A DNA stretch of 64,000 nt from Ciona savignyi (taxonomy: Eukaryota; Chordata; Ascidiacea; Phlebobranchia; Cionidae), in NCBI GenBank assembly GCA_000149265.1, contig CH001979.1, positions 383,023 through 447,022 on the forward strand. Direction: 5' to 3'. Of the stretch, positions 37,248 through 45,632 are shown one piece after another; the stretch's first letter is position 1, and each line of letters opens with the position of its first letter. The position numbers were made by a program, and so were the translations under genes. The notes under the pieces were generated by a model, which worked only from the letters and a program-made list of their open reading frames with translations, was not told where the DNA came from and ran no database searches.

Positions 37248-37623
37248 GAGATGACAGCTTAATGTAAACTGGCGTTTGAGAAAGAAGTGGTCTCAAGATT
37301 ACCTCTAATTGTCCACGATTTATTTTTTTTATCCATAAGTATTTATTGTATAACAATGACATTTCTCAGCAAGCTTTTTTAACGATAAATAAAAGAGCTT
37401 GATTATATTACTTTAAATATGGGTTATAAAGATTAAATAAATACATATGTAGGCCTATTGTACACATGATTTTACTTTCGATATAAGCGAATGCTATTTG
37501 CAAACCTTTTAAGACTTGAAAATATATTAAAACGCTAGCGTATAAATGTACTAGGTCGATTTAAAAAATACATTAAAGACTGAACTATGTCATTTCGAAT
37601 GTTTCATAAAATAAATTAAATAC

Positions 37624-37700
37624 AGGGGACACCCGGATTTGAACCAGGGACCTCTCGATCTGCAGTCGAATGCTCTACCACGTAACGGCTAGGTATCCCC
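37624..37700 (-). pseudogene. tRNA-Cys copy 80, D arm and acceptor disrupted
   Basis: The 3' two thirds match the consensus, but the D arm and 5' acceptor strand carry about five extra bases (CACGTAACGGCTAGGTATCC in place of the usual CACTGAGCTATATCC). The hAT MITE starts seven bases beyond its 5' end. Confidence 0.8.
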
Positions 37701-37706
37701 GTAGAT

Positions 37707-38157
37707 CAGCGGTTCCCAAACTTTTTTGTTGGCGGCGCCTTTTGTAAACTTATTAAACCTTGCGGCTCCCTCATAAAGCCAAAATTTTCAAGACTCGCAT
37801 ATATTGTATATCAAGACTATAGCATGCATTTGGATAACCATTAAAACTCTTTAAAACTATTCACTAAACTGACTAAAGTGACGAACAGTCAATTAATGCA
37901 AAGCAGTTATTGTGACAAACCATTATTCGAAAACAATGCCATGTGTAGTGAGCAAATAGTGGCAGATAACACCGAACAATGGATTTTACAAGTAAAACGA
38001 ATGCTGTATGCCAGTGTATGGGGTTGCACACCAGGCCTGTACTGTTTTTTATGAAAAAAAAACAATAAATGCAGCAACTTCCACATGCTTTCGCGGCGCC
38101 CCTGGCAAAGTCTCGCGGCTCCCCCGGGCGCCGCGGCGCACAGTTTGGGAACCGCTG
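37707..38157. mobile_element. hAT-type MITE, 451 bp
   Basis: Ends CAGCGGTTCCCAAACT and AGTTTGGGAACCGCTG are perfect inverted repeats. Flanking 8-bp duplications CCGTAGAT (37699-37706) and CCCTAGAT (38158-38165) differ at one base. The ends and the 8-bp duplication are typical of hAT transposons; the interior has no transposase. It sits just upstream of broken tRNA copy 80. Confidence 0.92.
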
Positions 38158-38524
38158 CCCTAGATGAAAGCGTAATGTAAATTGGCGGTTGAGTTAGAAG
38201 GTGGTCTCATGATTACCTCTACTTGCTCAGGAATTATTTCTTTATCAATGCGTATTTATTGTTTAACATTGTCAGTTCCCATCCATTTTTCTTAAAGATA
38301 AATAAAAGAGCTTGATAATAATACTTTTAAGATGGGTTATTAAGATTAAATTAATATATGTATTGTACTCATGACATCATATTACTTTCAGAATAACAAA
38401 TGCTATTTGCAACCCTTTTAAGCTTGAAAAACATTTTTAACCAGCGTATAGATTACAGCGATTTAAAAACTACATTAAAGACTGAACTATTTCATTTCAA
38501 ATGTTTATGAAATAAATTAAATAC

Positions 38525-38596
38525 AGGGGACACCCGGATTTGAACCAGGGACCTCTCAATCTGCAGACGAATGCTCTACCACTGAGCTATATACCC
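38525..38596 (-). pseudogene. tRNA-Cys copy 81, degraded
   Basis: A31T and C40T in the anticodon stem and G4T in the acceptor stem. Lies between the MITE and the BEL element. Confidence 0.65.
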
Positions 38597-38792
38597 TAGA
38601 TGAAAGCGTAATGTAAATTGGCGGTTGAGTTAGAAGGTGGTCTCATGATTACCTCTACTTGCTCAGGAATTATTTCTTTATCAATGCGTATTTTTTGTTT
38701 AACATTGTCAGTTCCCATCCATTTTTCTTAAAGATAAACAAAAGAGCTTAATTATAATACTTTAAAGATGGGTTATTAAGGTTAAATTAACA

Positions 38793-39222
38793 TGTTAATG
38801 CGAGAGTTTTTGTTGGTTTAGAGAATTATTTCCTGTTTTCTGTGACGTCATTATTTTCTCTCACTTACCTTTTTATCCTTTGTTCTCTTTGTTTTTGTAC
38901 ACGTGTTAGGCGTGGCTTTAGTTGATTTCTTTAGTATTTTCGGTGACCTTTTTAGTTGTACGTGAGAGTCCGTGGTGAAACGACCAAAAGCGTTGAATGG
39001 TCAAAGCGATTGTGTTAAATAGAAAGAAAATTAATCTGTAGTGAACGGATTGACCTGCCTAAAACCCCAAACTTAGGTATTTAATTTATATTCTTCTGTG
39101 TTTATTATTTATTGTTTCGTATTATTTATATTGTGTTAATTCGTTTCAGTTACCGCATTTCAATAAACTTCACTGGAGAAAAGCGCGTAACTGCTAAGGG
39201 GCAATAGAGCTAATTCAGAACA
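38793..39222 (+). repeat. 5' LTR of BEL/Pao element
   Basis: 430 bp, starting TGTTAATGCG and ending TTCAGAACA. Contains CAATAAA near the 3' end, a likely polyadenylation signal. Matches 42622-43052. Confidence 0.95.
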
Positions 39223-39247
39223 GTAACTGAGTGGAATTGTCAATTTA

Positions 39248-40096
39248 GTGCACATTATGGAGACGAAATTGCCCTATGAAACCAGCACGCCGTTTGAGAT
39301 TGGAACGAATAAGCAAACGCGCGACTCGCGAGCAAGTGCCCGAAGTGATCAAACAGACGTCACCATGCAAAACTTGGCTGGTGAACAAAATGCTACAACA
39401 AGGAAACCTCGACATCTAGACAATGAACTTGCTGATAACTTCGAACGATGGGAACTAATGGAAGGTGAACTAAACGATAAATTAGACGTACTGGATATGG
39501 CCATAATTGGAAATGATTTTGTCGGAGTGCAAAATGCGAGTCTTAATTTATCATCGATAAGGTCAAACATGGAAACGATCATAAAGAAACTCGATTCAAC
39601 TGAACGCGAAAGGTTGTGTTCGAGGATCACCAAAAGCAAGGAACTTCTAGCTAAAGCTAAACAAGAGGCGAAAATAACTGTGATTCAGCTTCGACAAGAT
39701 AGCCGAAGGGGTGAGTCCGCGGAAGAAATGATAAAAAAGGAGCGTTACAAACAAAATATCGCTGCTGCTGGTTTAAAAGCAAAACTCGCTTTCACTAGGA
39801 AACAAAATGAACTTAAATTGGCAAAAATGCAAGCCGATAAAGATTTATCTTTAAATCGCATTTCCTATGAAATCGCAGAAAACGACGCCCGAGCATCGGC
39901 TTGTCTGAAAGCGGAAAGAATAGAAAATCCTTTTGGAATAAGACCAGAGGATATTTTAGAGTTGCCACCTGTGAAGAAATGTACGTCGTTTCTTGAAAAA
40001 ATTAACCATGCCGAACACATGTCAATTCCTCAGGCGGCAGAGAGCGTCCTTGACAACAGAACGACACGAACGAATCACTCCGAAAAGCACCTTTAA
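39248..40096 (+). CDS. BEL/Pao gag, N-terminal open frame
   Basis: 282 codons, starting 26 bp after the 5' LTR. The product is charged and largely helical: residues about 70-225 are rich in Lys, Glu, Leu and Ala with few prolines and look like a long coiled coil, a usual N-terminal part of BEL gag. It ends in a stop just where the second frame, shifted by one base, takes over (overlap 39993-40096). BEL elements usually encode gag-pol as one frame, so either a small indel has broken it or a programmed shift is used; I favour mutation. Transposon gene, not a host gene. Confidence 0.8.
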   Translation: MHIMETKLPYETSTPFEIGTNKQTRDSRASARSDQTDVTMQNLAGEQNATTRKPRHLDNELADNFERWELMEGELNDKLDVLDMAIIGNDFVGVQNASLNLSSIRSNMETIIKKLDSTERERLCSRITKSKELLAKAKQEAKITVIQLRQDSRRGESAEEMIKKERYKQNIAAAGLKAKLAFTRKQNELKLAKMQADKDLSLNRISYEIAENDARASACLKAERIENPFGIRPEDILELPPVKKCTSFLEKINHAEHMSIPQAAESVLDNRTTRTNHSEKHL

Positions 40097-42122
40097 TTAC
40101 AATACACCACTTCCAATAACCACTTTACCCTCTGTTTCATATAGATTACCGGATATAAAAGTAGATGTATTCGATGGCACCGCAATCAAGTTTCCATCGT
40201 GGGAAACGGCATTCGATGCACTGATAGAGGCGAGATCAAGTTGCGTTGCACAGAAACTTAATCTCCTACAACAGCACGTAAGAGGCGAACCAAAGGAAGT
40301 AGTTGATGGCTTTTTTCTGTTGCAATCTGAAGAAGCGTATGAGGCCGCAAGATCAACTCTTAAAAAAAGGTATGGAAACGAATGCGTTATTAGCAAAGCG
40401 TTTACCGATAAGCTATATTCCTGGCCACAAATTCACCATTCTGATTCATTGGGTCTCAGACGATTTTCGGACTTTTTAATTCAAGTACTTACTGCTAAGA
40501 ACAAAATTGCAAGTTTAAACATTTTGGATTATCCGACCGAAAGTTCAAAAATAATTTCACGACTTCCACTCTTCATAGCATCACGATGGAAAGACGTAGT
40601 AATAGATTGGAAGGAGAGGAAAGCTGGTTCATACCCACAGTTCAAACAGCTAGTAGAGTTCATAGAACGCCAATCCGAAAAGGAAAACATACCGGAGCTT
40701 CAAAAGACGATGGCAAGTGAAAATCGGAGAATAGCATCATTCGTTACAAGGTCGAATGACTCTCAAGATGGCCGAAGGAAAATAGACGGTAAATGTTTTT
40801 ATTGTGGTGAACGACATCACATAGATGGGTGTGAACCTTTCTTAAAAATACCTAGAAGGGAAAGAAAGGATTTCCTAAGAATTAAACGACTTTGCTACTC
40901 TTGCGGTTCAAGTCAGAACCACATTGCCCGACAGTGTCGACAGAGAGTAAAATGCGAAATTTGCAAGAAGACGCATCTAACTTGCTTACATATGGATTGG
41001 AAAATAGAAACAACAGAATGTAAATGCACTATGCTTTGTGGCAACGCATTTCAGGGAGACGACTCTTCGATGATTCTTCCAGTTTGGGTAGGAAGTACGA
41101 AGGCCCCGTCGACTGAAGTGCTGACGTACTGCATTTTGGATCCACAATCGAACAGTTCCTTTATTTCCGAAGAGCTTCAAGAATGTATGGGAGTTGCCGG
41201 CACAGATACAAATATCAATCTATGCACAATGATGGGCAGAAAAAACGTTAGTCCAAGTGTACGAATTCGCAATCTAGAGATTTCCAGTTTTGACCTATCG
41301 GTGCGAATCCCTCTACCCACTGTTTACACACGACCAGAAATACCTGCAGCTCGGAGTCAGATACCTAGGCCTGAATACGCCTTGAGATTCAAACATCTAG
41401 CAAAAATTGCGCAGCAGATGTCGCCGTACAAACCGCATGTACCTGTAGGTATGCTCATTGGAACAAACGTTCCGTGCGTTATTCGACCCCGGGATATAGT
41501 CTGTGGGAATGAAAATGAACCCTATGCTCAAAAATCGATCCTTGGCTGGGGTATCGTGGGTATCGTCTGTAAAAATCACCAAGGCGTTGGCAACTTGATA
41601 ACTCACTGCTGCATCGCTAGTGAGGAATGTGCTAATGGCGCAATGATTATGAACGGATGTAAGGAGAATATATCACCACAGCAAGATCGCAAAGGGATGG
41701 AGCTAAACTTACACGAGAAAGAGTGCAACGATGGAAGTAAACTGTCATTACAAGACGAGATGTTCGAGAATATAATCAGCGAGAACATTGCACAATTACT
41801 AGATGGTGGATACCAAAGACCACTATGGGTAAAGCACAACAACATGAGACCCCCGAAAAGTCGATCAATACCGAAAAGGAGACTTGGCCATTTAAAGCGG
41901 CGTTTTCTTGCCCGTAGATGCCCCGTGTTGCAGATGAGATCCGACTGCGGGACAAACTTTGTGGAAAAAATCGTCAACTCGCGCCCCTTAACTCACAGCG
42001 GTTTAAACGAAGCAGGAAAACCTGAGCCTCTTACACCGAACCATTTGCTGACAACAAAGTTAAAACCTTTGCATCCACCACCTGGCAACTTTCAACATAC
42101 GGATATGTACGTTAGACGGTGA
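39993..42122 (+). CDS. BEL/Pao gag-protease frame fused to an integrase remnant
   Basis: 709-codon frame. In order: the DUF1759-type gag domain (LPDIKVDVFDG near residue 55 to about 225); three zinc knuckles starting at Cys268, Cys301 and Cys321; a retropepsin-like region with ILDPQSNSSFI, where D383 would be catalytic; then LIGTN and KSILGWGIVG, typical of the BEL protease domain. After about residue 610 it jumps to RSDCGTNF and then VNSRPLTHSG, pieces of the integrase core and C-terminal region. Reverse transcriptase and RNase H are missing, yet the frame stays open across the junction (around 41800-41930). It ends at a TGA beyond which the integrase tail continues in the same frame. The start codon given is only the first ATG of the open frame; the true protein would enter from the upstream gag frame. 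Confidence 0.85.
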   Translation: MKKLTMPNTCQFLRRQRASLTTERHERITPKSTFNYNTPLPITTLPSVSYRLPDIKVDVFDGTAIKFPSWETAFDALIEARSSCVAQKLNLLQQHVRGEPKEVVDGFFLLQSEEAYEAARSTLKKRYGNECVISKAFTDKLYSWPQIHHSDSLGLRRFSDFLIQVLTAKNKIASLNILDYPTESSKIISRLPLFIASRWKDVVIDWKERKAGSYPQFKQLVEFIERQSEKENIPELQKTMASENRRIASFVTRSNDSQDGRRKIDGKCFYCGERHHIDGCEPFLKIPRRERKDFLRIKRLCYSCGSSQNHIARQCRQRVKCEICKKTHLTCLHMDWKIETTECKCTMLCGNAFQGDDSSMILPVWVGSTKAPSTEVLTYCILDPQSNSSFISEELQECMGVAGTDTNINLCTMMGRKNVSPSVRIRNLEISSFDLSVRIPLPTVYTRPEIPAARSQIPRPEYALRFKHLAKIAQQMSPYKPHVPVGMLIGTNVPCVIRPRDIVCGNENEPYAQKSILGWGIVGIVCKNHQGVGNLITHCCIASEECANGAMIMNGCKENISPQQDRKGMELNLHEKECNDGSKLSLQDEMFENIISENIAQLLDGGYQRPLWVKHNNMRPPKSRSIPKRRLGHLKRRFLARRCPVLQMRSDCGTNFVEKIVNSRPLTHSGLNEAGKPEPLTPNHLLTTKLKPLHPPPGNFQHTDMYVRR

Positions 42123-42461
42123 TGGAGAAGAGTTCAATATTTGGCGAACGTTTTTTGGTCTTGCTGGAGAAAAGAATACCTCCAGACCCTACAAGTTAGG
42201 ACGAAATGGAGCACCATTCAGGACAATATTCAAGTCGGCGATATCTTATTGTTGGTCGATAAAAACGCAACCCGAAATATTTGGAAGATGGGAAAAGTGT
42301 TGAAGGTGTACCCTAGTGAAGACGGAGTTGTTCGCAAAGTGAACATTCTCGTCGGTAATGGACGAAGAGATGAAAGGGGCAAACGCATATCATCCTCAAC
42401 AGTCCTAGACCGCCCTATCCATAAGTTGATCCTACTACTTCGAACTGGTGAAGAGACGTAA
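42123..42461 (+). pseudogene. BEL/Pao integrase C-terminal tail, after an in-frame stop
   Basis: Continues the integrase tail in the same frame as the 709-codon frame, separated only by the TGA at 42120-42122. Motifs WSCWRKEYLQTLQ, VGDILLLVD and WKMGKVLKVYPSEDG are typical of the end of BEL integrases. The stop looks like a single-base nonsense change. Confidence 0.85.
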
Positions 42462-42621
42462 GAGAGAGGCAACCGTTAATGTTAAACGATTACCCGACGA
42501 GGAGCCAACCAAACCTATAAACTTGTCTTCGTTATCGCCATTTACTGTATTGTTTAACGCCATTTACTATGTTGATTAACGTTTTTCAAAGGGAATAATT
42601 TGTGAAATTTTTGGGAAGCCA

Positions 42622-43052
42622 TGTTAATGCGAGAGTTTTTGTTGGTTTAGAGAATTATTTCCTGTTTTCTGTGACGTCATTATTTTCTCTCATTTACCTT
42701 TTTATCCTTTGTTCTCTTTGTTTTTGTACACGTGTTAGGCGTGGCTTTAGTTTATTTCTTTAGTATTTTCGGTGACCTTTTTAGTTGTACGTGAGAGTCC
42801 GTGGTAAAACGACCAAAAGCGTTGAATGGTCAAAGCGATTGTGTTAAATAGAAAGAAAGATTAATCTGTAGTGAACGGATTGACCTGCCTAATCCCCAAA
42901 ACTCAGGTATTTAATTTATATTCTTCTGTGTTTATTATTTATTGTTTCGTATTATTTATATTGTGTTAATTCGTTTCAGTTACCGCATTTCAATAAACTT
43001 CACTGGAGAAAAGCGCGTAACTGCTAAGGGGCAATAGAGCTAATTCAGAACA
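42622..43052 (+). repeat. 3' LTR of BEL/Pao element
   Basis: 431 bp, near-identical to 38793-39222. Differences are scattered single bases plus one small indel. Confidence 0.95.
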
Positions 43053-43219
43053 TAACATATGTATTGTACTCTTGATTTTACTGTCGATATAACGAATGCT
43101 ATTTGCAACCGTTTTAAGCTTGAAAATATTTTAAAACGAGCTTATAGATTACAGCGATTTAAAAAATACATTAAATAATGAACTTGTTATTTCGAATATT
43201 TATGAACCAAATTAAAAAT

Positions 43220-43291
43220 AGGGGACACCCGGTTTTGAACCTGGGACCTCTCGATCTGCAGTCGAATGCTCTACCACTGAGCTATATCCCC
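43220..43291 (-). tRNA. tRNA-Cys(GCA) copy 82
   Basis: T60A in the T loop and T51A in the T stem. Near T5 terminator. First copy right of the BEL element. Confidence 0.8.
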
Positions 43292-43651
43292 GAGATGGCA
43301 GCGTAATGTAAATTGGCGTTTGAGTAAGAAGTGTTGTCAATATCACCTATAGGCCTAGTTGTTCACGATCTATTTCTTTATCGACAGGTATTTATTGTAT
43401 AACAACGACAGTACTCAGTAAAAAAATTAAAAGATAAAAACGGAGCTTGATTTTAATACTTTAAAGATGGGTTATTAAGATTAAATGTATTTATTTTTGT
43501 AAACATCGTGTTACTTTCGAAATAACAAATGCTATTTGCAACCCTTTTAAGCTTGAAAATAGTTTTAACCAGCGTATAGATTACAACGATTTAAAACTAC
43601 ATTAAAGACTGAACTATGTCATTTCAAATGTTTATGAAATAAATTAAATAC

Positions 43652-43723
43652 AGGGGACACCCGGATTTGAACCAGGGACCTCTCGATCTGCAGTCGAATG
43701 CTCTACCACTGAGGTATATCCCC
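43652..43723 (-). tRNA. tRNA-Cys(GCA) copy 83, last of the array
   Basis: G10C, one D-stem mismatch. Far T-run. Its 5' spacer is cut after about 87 bp by the minisatellite at 43811. Confidence 0.8.
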
Positions 43724-43810
43724 GAGATGACAGCTTATTGTAAACTGGTGTTTGAGAAAGAAGTGGTCTCAAGATTACCTCTAATTGTTCACGATTTATT
43801 TTTTTTATCC

Positions 43811-44090
43811 GAAGATACGGTGGTAGCAAGAGTGTGCAATGGCGGATGTGGCTGTTCTTGCGAATGTGAAACAATACCGAAATCAACCGAAACTAGTCCC
43901 GAAGATACGGTGGTATCAAGAGTGTGCAATGGCGGATGTGGCTGTTCTTGCGTATGTGAAACAATACCGAAATCAACCGAAACTAGTCCTGAATTTATGA
44001 AAAAAACAAAGAAGCGAAATGGCGGATGTGACTGTATTTCCACAAATGGAATACCAGAGAGACCGCAATCGACTGAACCGAATTAGATAG
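43811..44090. repeat. 90-bp minisatellite, cluster 1
   Basis: Two near-complete 90-bp units plus the cluster's characteristic end block (from CTGAATTTATG to the end near 44090). The plus frame reads CGCSCECETIPKSTETSPED per unit. Its left edge joins the truncated tRNA-array spacer at TTTATCC|GAAGATACGG. Confidence 0.8.
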
Positions 44091-45632
44091 TAAGGATAAG
44101 AGCAAAATTGCGAGGTGGCGGAACACCCATGACTATACGGTGCAGCAGTTTTACCATTTTTACCTGTTTTTTTCTTCTTTTTTTTTAACCGAGTCAAGTT
44201 TCGAACCCATGATGGGCTCGTCACTAGGACAGTTTTTTTTGTATAAGAGTCGGTATATGTATCCTTCGCGTTAACCATTTAAAATCGTAACACACTTCGA
44301 TGTAAGCGGAATTTTTAGACTATCTGGTGACAGTACTGTAAACGAAATTTAATCGCAGTGTGACGTAGTCTTATACTGTAGTAAAACATGCGAATGATGC
44401 CGTTACAATTCAGAAAAAGTTTTTAAATTAATAGGCTACGAAGTATTAAGTCTTTGGCGGGCTATGAATATATAGGTACCGCGGGCCGTATGTTACACGC
44501 CTCGGGTTTAAAGCATTTAATCCGCATTTAAACAATTCATTTGTTTTCTTTCCCTGAAGAAGACGCAATGACGATAAATAATTGCGTTGACAAACGTATT
44601 GGTAGCTGCAACCGAAAGATCTCCAGATCGAGCCGTTAAGCAGTTAGGGTCTAACGGGAACAAATCAAGCTTTAAACCTGTTCCGGGATTTCGATTATGT
44701 TGCCAATATTTGCCACAATTCACATAACAACTGCTACCAGTGAACGTTCGATATACAAATTTATTAAAAAGTACTTGCACAATCCAACATTCCACAATGG
44801 ACACAACTGTATAAATGAACAGTATCAATATAACATATTAGCTCCAATAATACACAATAATAGGTGATAAACTACGTTAATACGGCACATCACAATAGCA
44901 AGTGTGTTTGACCATTATGGTTTGACATACCAATGCGTTTGTGAGTGCATAACCCCTATTTTAACGATAGACCAGACGCAGTTTAGGCAAAGTTTACCTT
45001 CGTATGTGGTACGCTAATCACAATACTTCTTTATTAGTATCGTAGCTGAGTAGAATCGATAGTATGGAAATTATAGATATATCGTTGCAGCCCTTGTTTT
45101 ATTTGTGTGCGTTGTTGGATTGTGTATTTAAATATATATACCAGACGTTTTTCGTTAAGTTTTATCAAAATCCGGCAGGATGAGGCGAGTGGTATCCTCC
45201 CTTAGGTATTGTTTTAAACGACTGTGTTGCTTAGTAACAATGGTGGCAATAATGTTTGTTTGTTTAAGAGCAGCATGTGCTAGTCTGCGCGCCGGTGTTC
45301 TTGTTTAGCTGTAAAGTTTTGTAGTAGTGGAGCCGTGCCTTTTGAAATAAAGGTGTTGATTGTGCATCTGCTAGCTGTTTTGTTAGGAAAAATGTGTCGA
45401 TGTACCTAAGGGTATGGGGTTAAAAGTTTTAAGTAAAATTGTAAAGGGTTTTGGGTTTAGGTATCCGATCCCAGCTTCAATTTAAAATTGTGAAAAAATC
45501 TAAGAATTCCTATGTCAGGATTTTAAGTGACAGCCGTTTTTATGAGGCCAGTTTGCATTGGAGAGAATAAATAGTTGAACACCTCCTTAGCCCGATCCTT
45601 AATACGCCACTGCATGCAGACATACTTTATTA
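43981..45632. repeat. Segmental duplication copy A, left part
   Basis: Nearly identical to 54559-56163. Begins at the end block of the minisatellite and runs through about 1.5 kb of unique-looking DNA to CATACTTTATTA, where E element 2 interrupts it. It includes a 103-codon minus-strand frame (44517-44828) with a hydrophobic N-terminus, almost unchanged in copy B. I do not recognise the product, and the conservation may only reflect recent duplication. Confidence 0.88.

Larger units (their letters stand above)
38793..43052 (+). mobile_element. BEL/Pao LTR retrotransposon, internally deleted
   Basis: Full element of 4260 bp with two LTRs and a perfect 5-bp target duplication TAACA (38788-38792, 43053-43057), in a tRNA-array spacer. 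The family is set by the gag domain of the DUF1759 type, three zinc knuckles, the BEL-type aspartic protease region and the BEL integrase C-terminus. Reverse transcriptase, RNase H and most of the integrase core are absent, so it cannot move by itself. The two LTRs differ at about eight positions by eye (about 98% identical), so insertion is fairly recent. Confidence 0.95.
975..43810 (-). repeat. Tandem tRNA-Cys array, about 435-bp units, 83 copies seen
   Basis: Every unit has one 72-bp tRNA-Cys gene on the minus strand plus about 360 bp of spacer, at a spacing of about 420-450 bp. Spacers fall into three main types by the sequence next to the tRNA 5' end, read on the plus strand: A (TAGATGAAAGCG, then CAGTTCCCATCC), B (GAGATGGCAGCG, then GACAGTACTCAG) and C (GAGATGACAGCTT, then GACATTTCTCAGC). 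The half of the spacer downstream of the tRNA is better conserved, with blocks such as CAACCCTTTTAAGCTTGAAA and GTATAGATTACAGCGATTT. Three 3' flank classes occur: T4-T5 starting 2 nt after the gene (21 copies), T4 about 12 nt after (about 16 copies), and no T4 until about 56 nt (the rest). The array is cut by an assembly gap, an E element, a hAT MITE and a BEL element. It ends abruptly at the minisatellite at 43811. Confidence 0.97.

Noticed and set aside
3002-37362. Repeated minus-strand frames of 64 codons (3002, 3440, 9091, 10395, 14743, 20915, 21787, 37168) that look like a conserved small protein family
   Set aside because: They are translations of spacer type C running into the tRNA gene; the conserved end SSVVEHSTADREVPGSNPG is the tRNA-Cys sequence itself. 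Repetition comes from the array, not from coding constraint.
975-43810. CRISPR-like regular repeat
   Set aside because: Repeat (72 bp) and spacer (about 360 bp) sizes are wrong, the spacers are related to each other, and the repeat folds as tRNA-Cys.
975-43810. Spliced-leader RNA, 5S rRNA or snRNA gene hidden in the array spacer
   Set aside because: I looked for a donor-type leader, Sm site and 5S boxes in the spacer on both strands and found none that I could support.
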